From Anaplasma ovis str. Haibei (GTDB lineage Bacteria > Pseudomonadota > Alphaproteobacteria > Rickettsiales > Anaplasmataceae), in the NCBI RefSeq assembly GCF_002214625.1, contig NZ_CP015994.1:62001-126000 (forward strand): 64,000 nt of DNA, in the 5' to 3' direction. Below are positions 1 through 10,277 of the stretch, one piece after another. Position numbers and translations under genes: made by a program. Under the pieces are notes generated by a model. The model saw nothing but the letters and a program-made list of their open reading frames with translations. It was not told where the DNA came from and did no database searches. Within the stretch, counting starts at the first letter, position 1, and every line of letters begins with the position of its first letter.

Positions 1-3000
1 TATACACCCTTATGCGCAGGTCTAGCTCCCTGATATAAGACTCAGGAATCCTGATATTCGCATCTACGACTACTTTTGCGCTGTGACAACCCGCAGGTGT
101 GTATGGTTTCTCCTGGCACGCGGCTATGGCTTCTTCCAGCATTTTATGATACAGCTCAATCCCAACTTCCTTTATGTTGCCAGACTGCTCCTCCCCTACA
201 AGATTTCCAAAGCCGCGCATATCCATATCTTGTAGGGCTAAGGCAAAGCCCGACCCAACGCTATTTAGGGACCTTACCGCTTCTAGCCTTTTTATGCCGG
301 GTGAGTTGGGCAACGCATTCTTTGACGTTATGAAGTAGGCGTAACCCTTTAAGGTGCTCCGACCCACTCTTCCCTTGAGCTGATACAGCTGTGCCAAGCC
401 GAACATGTCCGCATTGTGTACTATTATGGTGTTGGCGAAGGGTATGTCTATGCCACTTTCGATGATGGATGTTGTCAGAAGGACGGAAAACTTTCCATCG
501 AAAAAGTCATTCATAATCTTGTCCAACGCCTTGGTAGATGTTCTGCCATGCGCTACCTCAACCTTCACATCTGGGACCAATTTTTGTAGATCTTCTAGCA
601 CGCCGTCGATGTCGGAAATAAACGGGCAGGTGAAAAACACTCTGCCGCCTCGGTTGACCTCGTCTAGAATTGCGGTTTTGATTATATTGCCATCGTACTG
701 TATGATGGCAATATCCACGGCCATCCTCCCTATGGGTGGGGTCCTCAAAACGCTCAAGTTCTTTATCCCGGAGAGTGACATGTGCAGTGTTCTGGGAATT
801 GGTGTTGCAGATAAGGATAGCACGTGCACGTCGTGTCTGAGCTTTTTTAGTTGTTCTTTCTGTTGTACGCCGAAATGTTGTTCCTCATCGATAATTAGCA
901 AGCTTAAGTCTAAAAATCTTATATCTTTTGCAAGAAGCGCACTTGTACCTATGATTATATTGATGTTCCCGTCCTCCAGCGCCTTTTTTACCTTAGACTT
1001 TTGCGTGGCGGATGATCGTGAAAGTTGTTGAACATTGATGTCGTAGTTTTGAAATCTCTCTCTAAATGCTGCAAGATGTTGCCTGCATAGCAGGGTCGTA
1101 GGGACTATCACGGCAACCTGCCTGGTTGGATCTTCGTTTATGACTAAAAATGCCGCGCGCAGCGCGACTTCTGTTTTTCCAAATCCCACGTCGCCACATA
1201 TGAGTCTATCCATCACCTTGCCGCTGGCGAGATCCTCTTCAACTTCTGATATCGCTTTGATCTGGTCTTCGGTTTCTATGTACGGAAACTCTTTACAAAA
1301 ATCCAAGTACCTTTGATTCGCGAGAAACTTGCTGCCCTCCGCGAGTACGCGCATAGCTTCTGAGCGTAACAACGTTTGAGCAATGTCTTTAATACGTTTC
1401 TTGAGTTTGGCGCTGCGTTCCTGCCATGAGGTGCTGCCGAGTTTATCCAAGACGACGTCGGTATTAGTACCGTACTTTGTGATCAAGTCTATATCTTCTA
1501 CCGGCACGAAGAGTTTGTCATTATTGCGGTAGAGGATCTCAACAAAATCGTGTGAGTTTCCGCACACACTGAGCGTGCGTAGCGCATTAAATATGCCAAT
1601 GCCGTAGTCCTTGTGTACTACCACATCTCCTACCGCAAAGCAGGTGTCTTCGCTGACTACCGTGCCAGAGGAGCGACCGGCAGCACACTGGCGTTTCAGC
1701 AGGCTGTACTCTGTGATCACGATAAAATCGTGGGTTACAACACTGCAACTTGTTAGTAGCACGGCCGCGTTGAACAAGTCTAGAGAACCTGCATACTCAT
1801 GCACTCTGGATATGTGTATGCCATGCGCTCTAAACTTATCTATGAAATATAGCAGTGATCCTTCAGAATAACAGGCGAGGATTAGAGTCTTATGTGCGGA
1901 GTTAATGTAATCAGTGGCCACCGCGAATACATCAGCCTTTTGTTCTTGTGCTAGCAACCTGAAATTTGGCACAGCGCTGATATTGCTAGAAGAGCATCTG
2001 ACCTGTTGGTGCTCCCATAGGTTGTTTTTTGGTGCCGCATCAAAACGGCAGAATATGGCCTTGCTAAAGCCTTTTGTAATTTGCGTGTAACCCTGTAAAT
2101 CCAAAAACAAAGCGCTTTTCTCGGCTGTAGGTTGTGTTGCATGACCTGCTTCTCGTGCGCCTTCCAAGCGCTGCAATACTTCTTCTGAAGCTGGCTCTGC
2201 AAACACTAGTTTTGCGTCTGGGACGTAGTCAAAAATGGTTGACAACTCACCTGCCTGTAACAAAGGTAGCCACTGCTCTTCCCCCATACATTTTTGCTTG
2301 GAAAGCATGGCCTCGGCAAATTCTGGGTCGGGGTTTGGACACTGCATGTATCTCGTGTAAAACAGACTCAGGTTTTCTTCGGTTTTTATTACTTCAGATG
2401 CTGGGTAGATGACCAAACTTTGTAGCGCGTCCCCATCTGTAATTTGTGTATCAAGGTTGAAATATCTGATAGACTCAACAGCATCGTAACAGAAGTCTAT
2501 TCTGGTAGGTTTGTTATCTATCGGCTGGAAAATATCGACGATTTCTCCCCGTACTGCAAAGCTTCCCACCTCGCGTACCGCGGAAGATTGCGTGTATCCA
2601 CATGCCACCAAATGCTTTACCAGCACATTCATGGACAGACTGTCACCAGGAGCAATGGTGATGGTGGCACTGGCCACAGAATGTGCTGGCAGCACTTTCT
2701 GCGCAACTGCACCCGCGGTTGTCAGAACTATGTATGGGTTTTGGGTCTTAGAAATGTTAAGCAGACACTTCATTCTGGTTGCCATAACCAGATTGCTGGG
2801 CGAGACCCCCTTGTGTGGGATTGAATCCCACTGAGGCAGGGTGAACACGTCTCGCTCCCGGTCAAAAAACTTTAAGGTTTTTGCCAAATGCGCCAGGGAT
2901 ACGCTTTCCTGCACAACAAACACAAATGAAGTATGCCGATCTTCCATGCACATCTGGGCCATGAGCATGTCTCCAAATTCTGGAGCAACACCGGTTATTA

Positions 3001-3016
3001 CTTCAAGAGAGCCCAC
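1..3016 (-). CDS. mfd: Transcription-repair coupling factor Mfd (3' end cut by window edge)
   Basis: Mfd displaces RNA polymerase stalled at DNA lesions and recruits UvrA. My minus-strand translation gives about 1005 residues. The N-terminal UvrB-like part includes a [17 protein letters not shown] stretch. The CarD-like polymerase-binding module follows ([15 protein letters not shown]), then the SF2 helicase core: Walker [16 protein letters not shown] box, [10 protein letters not shown], and a QLKGRVGRS motif VI. About the last 150 residues lie beyond base 1. The start is uncertain. GTG at 3016 begins where homology to E. coli Mfd begins ([10 protein letters not shown]). The frame stays open upstream to a TTG at 3124 with AGGAGG four bases ahead of it. 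The gene diverges from rnhA. Confidence 0.95.
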   Translation of the reverse strand, partial: MGSLEVITGVAPEFGDMLMAQMCMEDRHTSFVFVVQESVSLAHLAKTLKFFDRERDVFTLPQWDSIPHKGVSPSNLVMATRMKCLLNISKTQNPYIVLTTAGAVAQKVLPAHSVASATITIAPGDSLSMNVLVKHLVACGYTQSSAVREVGSFAVRGEIVDIFQPIDNKPTRIDFCYDAVESIRYFNLDTQITDGDALQSLVIYPASEVIKTEENLSLFYTRYMQCPNPDPEFAEAMLSKQKCMGEEQWLPLLQAGELSTIFDYVPDAKLVFAEPASEEVLQRLEGAREAGHATQPTAEKSALFLDLQGYTQITKGFSKAIFCRFDAAPKNNLWEHQQVRCSSSNISAVPNFRLLAQEQKADVFAVATDYINSAHKTLILACYSEGSLLYFIDKFRAHGIHISRVHEYAGSLDLFNAAVLLTSCSVVTHDFIVITEYSLLKRQCAAGRSSGTVVSEDTCFAVGDVVVHKDYGIGIFNALRTLSVCGNSHDFVEILYRNNDKLFVPVEDIDLITKYGTNTDVVLDKLGSTSWQERSAKLKKRIKDIAQTLLRSEAMRVLAEGSKFLANQRYLDFCKEFPYIETEDQIKAISEVEEDLASGKVMDRLICGDVGFGKTEVALRAAFLVINEDPTRQVAVIVPTTLLCRQHLAAFRERFQNYDINVQQLSRSSATQKSKVKKALEDGNINIIIGTSALLAKDIRFLDLSLLIIDEEQHFGVQQKEQLKKLRHDVHVLSLSATPIPRTLHMSLSGIKNLSVLRTPPIGRMAVDIAIIQYDGNIIKTAILDEVNRGGRVFFTCPFISDIDGVLEDLQKLVPDVKVEVAHGRTSTKALDKIMNDFFDGKFSVLLTTSIIESGIDIPFANTIIVHNADMFGLAQLYQLKGRVGRSTLKGYAYFITSKNALPNSPGIKRLEAVRSLNSVGSGFALALQDMDMRGFGNLVGEEQSGNIKEVGIELYHKMLEEAIAACQEKPYTPAGCHSAKVVVDANIRIPESYIRELDLRIRVY

Positions 3017-3221
3017 GCGCACGCCTACGAACGCGCGCCAAGTGCGAACCACCCCCCAACAGCGGACCACGCACACAACGGCAGCACTCCGTAAGAATAG
3101 GAAACAATTACTCGCGCTGCTCAAACATCCTCCTGGCCACAGTACCTTAGGGCTAATGACGAATGTCATTGTATTATGTGAGGTATTGGAATACAATCGA
3201 AAACGACGATGTATGGTGCTT

Positions 3222-3677
3222 ATGGGGAAAAGTAGGGTTGCCATATACACCGATGGTGCCTGTTCTGGCAATCCTGGGCCCGGAGGTTGGGGTGCTGTGC
3301 TGCGCTTTGGTGATGGAGAAGAGCGCAGAATATCGGGTGGCAGTGACGATACCACAAACAACAGGATGGAGCTCACCGCTGTGATTATGGCTTTGGCGGC
3401 TTTGGCTGGGCCATGTAGTGTGTGCGTCAATACGGACAGTACCTACGTGAAGAACGGGATTACGGATTGGATTAACAAATGGAAGTTGAACGGGTGGAGG
3501 ACATCTAACAAGTCTGCTGTGAAGAATGTTGACTTGTGGGTGGAGCTTGAAAGACTGACTTTGCTGCATAGTATTGAGTGGAGGTGGGTGAAGGCTCACG
3601 CTGGGGATGAATATAACGAAGAGGCTGATATGCTTGCTCGAGGCGAAGCAGAGCGCCGCATGGTCACTCCAAAATGA
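3222..3677 (+). CDS. rnhA: Ribonuclease HI
   Basis: It cleaves the RNA strand of RNA-DNA hybrids (R-loops, Okazaki primers). The 151-residue product has the family length and motifs: [16 protein letters not shown] at the N-terminus with the first catalytic Asp, a Glu in NNRMELTAV, the second Asp in VNTDSTYV, and the His/Asp end in [13 protein letters not shown]. The frame is open far upstream (to 2841), but homology starts at [12 protein letters not shown], so ATG 3222 is chosen. ATG 3213, three codons earlier, is an alternative. It is divergent from mfd and lies 30 bases ahead of the AsmA-like gene, so the two may be co-transcribed. Confidence 0.95.
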   Translation: MGKSRVAIYTDGACSGNPGPGGWGAVLRFGDGEERRISGGSDDTTNNRMELTAVIMALAALAGPCSVCVNTDSTYVKNGITDWINKWKLNGWRTSNKSAVKNVDLWVELERLTLLHSIEWRWVKAHAGDEYNEEADMLARGEAERRMVTPK

Positions 3678-3707
3678 TTTTACGCTGTGAGACTTTTGTC
3701 AGATTCT

Positions 3708-6692
3708 ATGAACTCTATGGTGTGGACTTGTGTAAAATTGCTGCTAGTGGGTGCGGTGCTCACGTTTGGGGGGGTGCTGTACTACAACGTCAGTACTAAA
3801 GACACAATAGAGTTCCGCGCTGGCATCATAAACCTGTATCTGAAGTTCAAGCTCTCAAAATTTTTTTCCGGTGCTGACGTTAACATACAGGATGTAAAAC
3901 TCTCTTGGCGCAGAGCTGATGAGAACTTCTTTCTGTCAGCAAAGGGGCTTGTAATTACGGACAAGAAATCAGGTCTTAAGACGGAAATTCCCGAAGTTGC
4001 GGTTTACTCCAAAGTGGGTGTCCTATTTTTGTGGGGAGACTGGGGTGCTAGCCGGGTTGAGATTCCCACCGTGTACCTGAGCGCATTCAGCCCTGATAAG
4101 GAAGTCAGTGGCACCAGACCGACGCTTTCGGTCTCTGCACTTCGGGAGAAGCTATTTGTGCTCATCAAATCCAGCGTGCCCGTTAAAGTGGGGAGTATGC
4201 TGCTTAGTAATCAGAGCGGTGAAAACCTGAAGGTGGACTCACTATCGTTCGGGACCGAAGCAAAATATGACGGTAGGCTTTTCTCGCTGGAGCTGACCAG
4301 CGGGGCGTCATCAATTAAAGTTAAGGTGTCCGAGCACTATAAGGGTGTGATATCACTTAACGTTAAGTGTGACAACTTCAACACTGCACTGTTCGAGTAT
4401 ATTAGGTTTCTGGACGGTGTGCTGCCCTTGTATAACAAGGTGCTGATCTCTGGAGCTGCGGATATAGTATTGGATGCCCATGACAGGATAGAATACTGCG
4501 ACATTGACTTGCAAAGCTTAAAGGGCACTGTTCCGTACGGACTGCACGACAGTATCATTGTGCACGGTTTTCGGGTTAGAGCCAAATACAGCGACCACGA
4601 GCTTTTGTTGTCTGATTTTAACCTCCTCATGGATGATGTAGCTCTCAAGGCGCGAGCCTACTTCAACGCCATAAACAACCGCCTTAATGCCAGTGTAAGT
4701 AGCTATGAACTTAAAACACAGCAGGTGTGTAGATACTGGCCCGAGCAGCTATACCCGGATTTGAAGCGTTGGTACTGCAGTAACGTAGTGGAAGGCACTT
4801 TCAGGGAGCCTCAGGTGGCTTTTCATGGCCACATCAATGACATAAAAAACGTGGCCAATTACCGGTTTAGTGCGCATGTACGGGATGCAGCCGTTATGGT
4901 TAGCAACAAGTTGGGCGCGGTGAATATAGCAGATGGTGGCCTACTACTAGATAGAGGAGAGCTAGTAATTCGGTCTGGCAATTATAGCTTCAGGGGCGTA
5001 AATGCCGTTGAAGGTGTTGCTGTTATTAAGGATGTTAGCAGTAGAGATGCAAGGCTTGAGATGCGTGGCAGAGCCTTTGGTGATGTCAGCAAGATATATA
5101 CTGCGGCGAACGGACAGGAGCGCTTTGGGGTCGTAGCAGAAAATATATCGGGTGTTGCCAACACGAAGTTCATAATTGAGGTATCAAATCTGTCCGGGGT
5201 GTCTGACGTACATAGCGATGTTTATATCACCTCTGAAGTTGGGGACCTTTCAGTGAGTGGGGTTTTGGATAGCTTTGACGTGTACAGCGCGGGTTTAGAT
5301 CTTATAGTTCACAATGGAAGCGTAGAAGCAACCATTAAAGGCAAGATGAACGAGCACGACATGACTCTTGTTGCGAGCGGGGATCCTAGTAGTGGCGGCA
5401 GCATGATGTGTAAGTTTGAGGGGTATATTTCTGGAGATAACATAAAGCAGTTCAGCGCAGCGGCCCGGCATGTTGGCCTCAGTGGTTACGCCAAAGCTAC
5501 TATAGATTGGGCTAGTAATCATTCCGGTACTGGTGGAACTAAGGTTAATGGCGTACTAGATGTTGCAGGTTTGTACTCAGGGCTGGGGTACTTTCCAGTG
5601 GGTGACCAGGCGAGGATACTAAAGTTTGCAGCATTGGTGGAGAAGAGTGGGAACATACAGGTTCATAACGCAACTATAGAAGGGCAGGGTATAGACATTC
5701 GGTTAAGCGGACACATCGGCCAAGATGTGGATTTGGTGGCAGACCGCGTGCGATTCCTGAAAACTGACGCGCAGGCCCATATTAAGTCTGCAAAAGATGG
5801 CAACCTCGTGCTTCAGTTGAATGGGAAGTTTTTGGACCTCAGTAAAACCAATTTGTGGGCCTTTCTAAATAGTGAATCGCGGCAGCAAGGAGGGTTTGAG
5901 GTAAAATTGCGCGTGCACAACGCGCTCATGAAAAACAATGTGCCCATAAAGCGCGTCCTCTTTAACATGAAGTTTGGTGGTGATGGAAAACTGCATGCAA
6001 AGATGGGTGCGAATTTTGCCAACGATAATTCACCGGTTAGGATAGAGTACGGACCAAGAGGCCTGGAGGTGAGCACAGAAAACGCGGGTAGCTTCCTGCG
6101 GGCTATTGACGTTGTAAGCACTGTAGATGGCGGGCATCTGTCCATATATATGTACCCGGACAGTCACATGGGTAGAACACAAGGCGTGTTCTCGCTCACG
6201 AATTTTAATATTGTAAACGCACCCATACTTGCGCAAATATTGACTCTCTCATCTCTACAGGGCATTGGCAATACACTCAATGGTAGCGGTATACACTTTG
6301 GTAAGCTTAATGTTCCGTTCAACTACAACAACAACCGCGTCAGTTTTGATGAGTCGTGGATCGAAGGAATAGAACTTGGCATAAGTGTGGGGGGCGAGAT
6401 AAATCTGAGCACGAAAAGTTTTGATGTGCGAGGCCAAATAGTGCCCGCTTACGCGGTTAGCAAGTTAGTGTGGAGTACACCACTGATTGGCAAGTTGCTA
6501 ACTGGTGGATACAGCAGAGGTGTGGTTGCTATCGACTATAAAGTTAAGGGTACTGACAAAGCTCATGATATATCAGTGAATTTCTTGTCGATTCTCGCAC
6601 CCAACCTACTCAAGAGGGTACTCAAAGCCATAGATGATAAGTCAAGGGGTGGGGCCGGTAATGTGAAGCAGCAACGCTCCACTGCTGGGTGA
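3708..6692 (+). CDS. Large AsmA/YhdP-like (DUF3971-type) envelope protein
   Basis: The product is about 994 residues. One N-terminal membrane segment (WTCVKLLLVGAVLTFGGVLYY) is followed by a long, beta-rich, low-charge periplasmic stretch without cysteine motifs. The C-terminal part (GGEINLSTKSFDVRGQIVPAY, then LLTGGYSRGVVAIDYKVKG) resembles the C-terminal region of AsmA-like proteins of the YhdP/TamB superfamily. Known members form long hydrophobic grooves that carry phospholipids from inner to outer membrane; that role here is inferred from the family only. A GTG at 3687 is an upstream alternative start and neither has a clear ribosome-binding site. The size matches alphaproteobacterial DUF3971 proteins. 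Confidence 0.75.
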   Translation: MNSMVWTCVKLLLVGAVLTFGGVLYYNVSTKDTIEFRAGIINLYLKFKLSKFFSGADVNIQDVKLSWRRADENFFLSAKGLVITDKKSGLKTEIPEVAVYSKVGVLFLWGDWGASRVEIPTVYLSAFSPDKEVSGTRPTLSVSALREKLFVLIKSSVPVKVGSMLLSNQSGENLKVDSLSFGTEAKYDGRLFSLELTSGASSIKVKVSEHYKGVISLNVKCDNFNTALFEYIRFLDGVLPLYNKVLISGAADIVLDAHDRIEYCDIDLQSLKGTVPYGLHDSIIVHGFRVRAKYSDHELLLSDFNLLMDDVALKARAYFNAINNRLNASVSSYELKTQQVCRYWPEQLYPDLKRWYCSNVVEGTFREPQVAFHGHINDIKNVANYRFSAHVRDAAVMVSNKLGAVNIADGGLLLDRGELVIRSGNYSFRGVNAVEGVAVIKDVSSRDARLEMRGRAFGDVSKIYTAANGQERFGVVAENISGVANTKFIIEVSNLSGVSDVHSDVYITSEVGDLSVSGVLDSFDVYSAGLDLIVHNGSVEATIKGKMNEHDMTLVASGDPSSGGSMMCKFEGYISGDNIKQFSAAARHVGLSGYAKATIDWASNHSGTGGTKVNGVLDVAGLYSGLGYFPVGDQARILKFAALVEKSGNIQVHNATIEGQGIDIRLSGHIGQDVDLVADRVRFLKTDAQAHIKSAKDGNLVLQLNGKFLDLSKTNLWAFLNSESRQQGGFEVKLRVHNALMKNNVPIKRVLFNMKFGGDGKLHAKMGANFANDNSPVRIEYGPRGLEVSTENAGSFLRAIDVVSTVDGGHLSIYMYPDSHMGRTQGVFSLTNFNIVNAPILAQILTLSSLQGIGNTLNGSGIHFGKLNVPFNYNNNRVSFDESWIEGIELGISVGGEINLSTKSFDVRGQIVPAYAVSKLVWSTPLIGKLLTGGYSRGVVAIDYKVKGTDKAHDISVNFLSILAPNLLKRVLKAIDDKSRGGAGNVKQQRSTAG

Positions 6693-6816
6693 CCCCGACA
6701 GTATAGTGCCCTTTCGGTGTTGTAAATGTGTTGGTTGGTAGTACGACATGCTGTAGTCGCGGGTTGTGCTGCACGTTTTATGCGTGCTGCGCCATGACGA
6801 AGTTGCGCATGGAAGA

Positions 6817-6844
6817 TTGCGTCTTTGTTCGGTTGTTGTATAAT
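6817..6844 (+). promoter_or_regulatory. Sigma70-type promoter of the pyrH operon
   Basis: TTGCGT (6817-6822), a 16-base spacer and a perfect TATAAT (6839-6844) sit 35 bases ahead of the pyrH ATG. This would give a leader of about 28 bases. It also shows that the longer frame starting at 6825 cannot be the real start. Confidence 0.55.
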
Positions 6845-6878
6845 CTTGCCAGGCTTGTGGGACGGGTTTCGTTTTAAG

Positions 6879-7616
6879 ATGTCGGTAAGTGATGGTGCTG
6901 CCACGGGGGGTGTGCAGTACTCCAGGGTTTTGCTTAAAGTATCGGGTGAGGCGTTCGTTGGTGGGGAAAGGTTTGGCTTTGATCCCGAAGTTGTGCTCAG
7001 GTTGTCTCGTGACCTCAAAAATGTGAAAGAATCCGGCGTAGAGCTTTGTATAGTTGTGGGTGGCGGGAACATATTTCGCGGTTCATCTACCTCAGACGGG
7101 TTTGAAAGAACTAGTAATGACTATGTCGGTATGCTGGCAACCGTGATCAACGCATTGACTCTGCAGAATGCTCTTGAGGAAATGGGCGTGGAATGTAGGG
7201 TGCTATCGGCTATGCCGATGACTGCTGTCTGTGAGACATACATAAGAAGACGTGCTGTGAGACACCTTGAGAAAGGAAGGGTGGTTATATGCGCTGCAGG
7301 TATAGGTAGCCCGTTTTTCACTACGGACACTGCAGCCGTGCTCCGTGGCATAGAAATGCGCTGTGACGCAATATTCAAGGGTACTCAAGTTGATGGTGTA
7401 TACTCCTCCGATCCCAAGAAAGACGGTTCTGCGGTGCGGTACGACAGAATATCGTATCATGACCTTTTGTCGTCCAATTTGAAGATTATGGATGCAGCTG
7501 CAATATCGCTAGCAAGAGAAAATTCCGTGCCGATAATAGTGTTTGATCTAGGTGGGGATGGGGCATTTTTTGAGGCTGTGCAGGGTAAAGGGCTGTTCAC
7601 TACTATATCTGACTAG
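6879..7616 (+). CDS. pyrH: UMP kinase
   Basis: It phosphorylates UMP to UDP in pyrimidine nucleotide synthesis and is a hexameric amino-acid-kinase-fold enzyme. The 245-residue product has [11 protein letters not shown] (nucleotide-binding Lys), [10 protein letters not shown], the [14 protein letters not shown] segment, the [12 protein letters not shown] loop and the [16 protein letters not shown] motif of bacterial PyrH. ATG 6879 (MSVSDGAA) is chosen because an upstream in-frame start at 6825 lies inside the promoter. It leads the conserved pyrH-frr-uppS-cdsA cluster, with frr starting 8 bases after its stop. Confidence 0.97.
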   Translation: MSVSDGAATGGVQYSRVLLKVSGEAFVGGERFGFDPEVVLRLSRDLKNVKESGVELCIVVGGGNIFRGSSTSDGFERTSNDYVGMLATVINALTLQNALEEMGVECRVLSAMPMTAVCETYIRRRAVRHLEKGRVVICAAGIGSPFFTTDTAAVLRGIEMRCDAIFKGTQVDGVYSSDPKKDGSAVRYDRISYHDLLSSNLKIMDAAAISLARENSVPIIVFDLGGDGAFFEAVQGKGLFTTISD

Positions 7617-7624
7617 GAGGCGGT

Positions 7625-8176
7625 ATGACGGATGCTATCAAGGAATGCGCTAGGGAAAGGATGGAGAAAACCTTTTCGATGTTTCTGAGCGACATATCAG
7701 GTATCAGAACAGGGCGGGTAAGTGCTTCGTTGTTGGACGGAGTATTCCTCACTTATTACGGTAACAAGGTGCGGCTTAACACGGTGGCAAGTATATCCGT
7801 TTCCGGTAGAACTTTGCTGATTTCATTGTGGGATGCCAGCATACTTGGCGATGTAAAGGCGGCCATTGATGCGTCTAATCTCGGTTTTAGTATGACGTGT
7901 GAGGCAACTACCATAAGGCTTGTGGTGCCTGAGCTTACGAATGATGTGAGAAAAAGTTTGGTGAAAATGCTCAGTAAGCTTACCGAAGAGGGGAGGGTTT
8001 CTGTGCGCAATATCAGGAGAGATACAATAGATAAGCTAAAGTCTATGCAGGACAATAAAGAGATCTCAGAGGATGACTTCCACTCCGTAAGTGCGGAGAT
8101 ACAGAAAGTCACAGATACGTTCATCAAGAAGATAGGTGATGCCTTTTCCGTTAAGGAAAGCGAAATTTTGAGCTAA
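7625..8176 (+). CDS. frr: Ribosome-recycling factor
   Basis: RRF works with EF-G to split post-termination ribosomes. The 183-residue length is standard. The N-terminus has the family pattern [23 protein letters not shown]. Near the C-terminus is the [19 protein letters not shown] segment, whose Arg residues contact 23S rRNA. A good ribosome-binding site (AGGAGG) lies in the 8-base gap after pyrH, indicating translation from a shared message. A short linker of 13 bases leads to uppS. Confidence 0.97.
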   Translation: MTDAIKECARERMEKTFSMFLSDISGIRTGRVSASLLDGVFLTYYGNKVRLNTVASISVSGRTLLISLWDASILGDVKAAIDASNLGFSMTCEATTIRLVVPELTNDVRKSLVKMLSKLTEEGRVSVRNIRRDTIDKLKSMQDNKEISEDDFHSVSAEIQKVTDTFIKKIGDAFSVKESEILS

Positions 8177-8189
8177 ATGCACTGTTTGG

Positions 8190-8888
8190 ATGTCTGCTAT
8201 GGTGCACAAATTGCCTAAACACGTTGCCGTAATAATGGATGGGAACGGTAGATGGGCGGAAAGTCGGGGCCTACCAAAGATGGAAGCGTACACTCAGGGT
8301 CTACTGGCCGCTGAAAAGGTTGTAGAAGCCTGTATTGGTCATTCCATTAAACATCTTACTCTGTACGCCTTCTCCCTGGAAAATTGGTTTAGGAGTACTG
8401 ATGAAGTCAGCGATATTATGAGCCTGTTTTCCAACTATCTATCCTCACCAGAGCTTCGCAAACTTGCTCATGATTATGGAGCAAGCATAAGGTTTGTGGG
8501 TGATTTGAAACTCCTGCGTGTGGATCTGGTTGAGCACATGTTTGATATTCAATCGGTGACGCGCAACAACGATGCCTTGTGCCTGAATGTTGCGGTTAGC
8601 TATGGCGCGAGACAAGACATAATACAGGCCGTGAACGCGGCGTTGGATTCAGGTGTTGAGTTTGTTGATGGAGAGACACTGAGCAGCTTTATGTGGACCA
8701 AGGATCTTCCAGATGTTGATTTACTGATAAGATCTGGAGGCGAAAAACGCATTAGCAACTTTTTGCTCTGGCAGCTCGCATATGCTGAGCTCTACTTCTG
8801 TGATATTATGTGGCCAGATTTTACTGCTGCGCATTTTTCTGATGCGCTGGATAGCTATCTGGCTAGGCACAGGAAATATGGCAGATAG
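8190..8888 (+). CDS. uppS: Polyprenyl (undecaprenyl) diphosphate synthase
   Basis: This cis-prenyltransferase extends farnesyl diphosphate with isopentenyl diphosphate to make the C55 lipid carrier for cell-wall sugars. Seen in the 232 residues: VAVIMDGNGRWAESRGLP with the catalytic Asp, YAFSLENWFRS, the SYGARQDI segment and the C-terminal DLLIRSGGEKRISNFLLWQ with the conserved Arg residues. A second in-frame ATG lies at 8199. The persistence of this gene together with murA fits retention of polyprenyl-linked precursor synthesis in A. marginale-like bacteria. Confidence 0.96.
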   Translation: MSAMVHKLPKHVAVIMDGNGRWAESRGLPKMEAYTQGLLAAEKVVEACIGHSIKHLTLYAFSLENWFRSTDEVSDIMSLFSNYLSSPELRKLAHDYGASIRFVGDLKLLRVDLVEHMFDIQSVTRNNDALCLNVAVSYGARQDIIQAVNAALDSGVEFVDGETLSSFMWTKDLPDVDLLIRSGGEKRISNFLLWQLAYAELYFCDIMWPDFTAAHFSDALDSYLARHRKYGR

Positions 8889-8992
8889 GCTGCTATATGT
8901 GTATAATCAACGGGGCAAATGTGCTGTCCAGCCGTGTTTGAGCTGTGGCATCCATAGTGCGCGATGTTGTGCAGCTGTATTTTGGGGGATGC

Positions 8993-9727
8993 ATGAAGAT
9001 TATAGAGTTTTTCAAAGAAGCCGGTAACTGTGTGTTGCAACTGCAAAGAAAAGTGGCGCGCTACAAGCTGCCAGTCATCGATGATAGTTTGCTACTGCGG
9101 ATATTGACATCAGTTTTAGGGGCGAGTGCGTTTTTGGGTAGTATGTACATTGGTGGGTGTTTATTTTACCTTGTGTGTTTCTCCCTTTCGATGGTATCCG
9201 CGTTTGAGTGGCATCAAATGACGGGTGGGCACAGACATCTTTATATCCCCGCAATTTTTGTGGTCGCATTGCCGTATGCCTCCGCTGTATACCTGTACAC
9301 ATTGCCCCATGGGACTATTATATTGTTGTGGATGATACTCAGTGTGTGGAGTACCGATACAGGCGCATATTTTGTTGGCAAAAGCCTAGGAAAGCGCAAG
9401 ATACTGCCCGCTGTCAGCCCAAACAAAACGTGGATGGGCCTACTTGGGGGTATTGCGTTTAGTGCCGTAGTTACGCTGCTAATGTCGGTTATGTTCGGTA
9501 TATTTTTTGTTCCACATGCTCTATTTATTGGTGCGGTAGTTGCGGCAGTTGCGCAATGTGGGGACTTTGTGGAATCCGGCATTAAGCGTCTTTGCAAGGT
9601 TAAGGATAGCGGGTTTATTGTGCCCGGGCATGGCGGCATACTAGATCGTGTTGACGGGTTCATGTTTACTGCCCCAATGGTTGCCTACTACATACAGCGT
9701 GTATCAAAATTTTTTGCTGATGTTTAG
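8993..9727 (+). CDS. cdsA: Phosphatidate cytidylyltransferase
   Basis: It makes CDP-diacylglycerol, the precursor of phosphatidylglycerol and phosphatidylethanolamine, in the inner membrane. The roughly 244-residue product has several hydrophobic helices and the CdsA signature near the C-terminus: DSGFIVPGHGGILDRVDGFM. SPNKTWMGLLGG corresponds to the family SPxKTxEGxxGG motif with Met in place of the usual Glu. ATG 8993 is preceded by TTTGGGGG. An in-frame GTG at 8945 would add 16 residues. It closes the pyrH-frr-uppS-cdsA cluster. Confidence 0.95.
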   Translation: MKIIEFFKEAGNCVLQLQRKVARYKLPVIDDSLLLRILTSVLGASAFLGSMYIGGCLFYLVCFSLSMVSAFEWHQMTGGHRHLYIPAIFVVALPYASAVYLYTLPHGTIILLWMILSVWSTDTGAYFVGKSLGKRKILPAVSPNKTWMGLLGGIAFSAVVTLLMSVMFGIFFVPHALFIGAVVAAVAQCGDFVESGIKRLCKVKDSGFIVPGHGGILDRVDGFMFTAPMVAYYIQRVSKFFADV

Positions 9728-10277
9728 TAGCTGGGGCGTATGGTGCCAAGGAGGTTCTAGCCGGTGGCTGTCCATAACGAGCTACTAAGTGCCCCTATAT
9801 GAGCGTAGTGTACTTATGGCGCTACTATTCGTGGGCGTTTGCGCCATAGCGCGGGATAATGAGCCGTGGAACTTTCGCCTTGGTGGCCGGGAATGGGGTC
9901 CTGTCGCTGATCCAGCCCTGCATTATTTGTAACCCAACATACTAATTCTTCAGTGATAGCGCAGCTACGTGCAGGTTACTGGCGGGATGATGAGCGGCTG
10001 TCAGCGCGATTGTGGGGTAGGGTTGACTCACAAAAACAGAAACACTTCGTAACCCATGAGGGAACCCTGTCTTACCTGGAAAATGCTTGCCTACCTGAGG
10101 CGGCACCTACATGTTTACTGGTTTTGGCTCATCTATCCTGCTCGTCATTGCTTTTTGATGTTGCGCGCAACAACCGCTGGCCGGGCTTTTGGTTATCATA
10201 AAAAGCTTCGGTGTAGGCATGTCCATGCATTTGAGGTTATTGCACAAGGATAGGGGGCACACGTTTTGTTTATATTC
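9728..10277. other. 550-base gap without a convincing gene
   Basis: Only short overlapping frames occur: 38 codons from ATG 9816, 82 codons at 9953-10201 and 65 codons at 10056-10253. None has a recognisable motif or a clear ribosome-binding site. In many alphaproteobacteria dxr and rseP follow cdsA, but I see no trace of either here. It may be decayed coding sequence. Confidence 0.5.

Noticed and set aside
2841-3221. N-terminal extension of ribonuclease HI (frame open to 2841)
   Set aside because: It overlaps the start of mfd on the other strand, and RNase HI homology begins at 3222.
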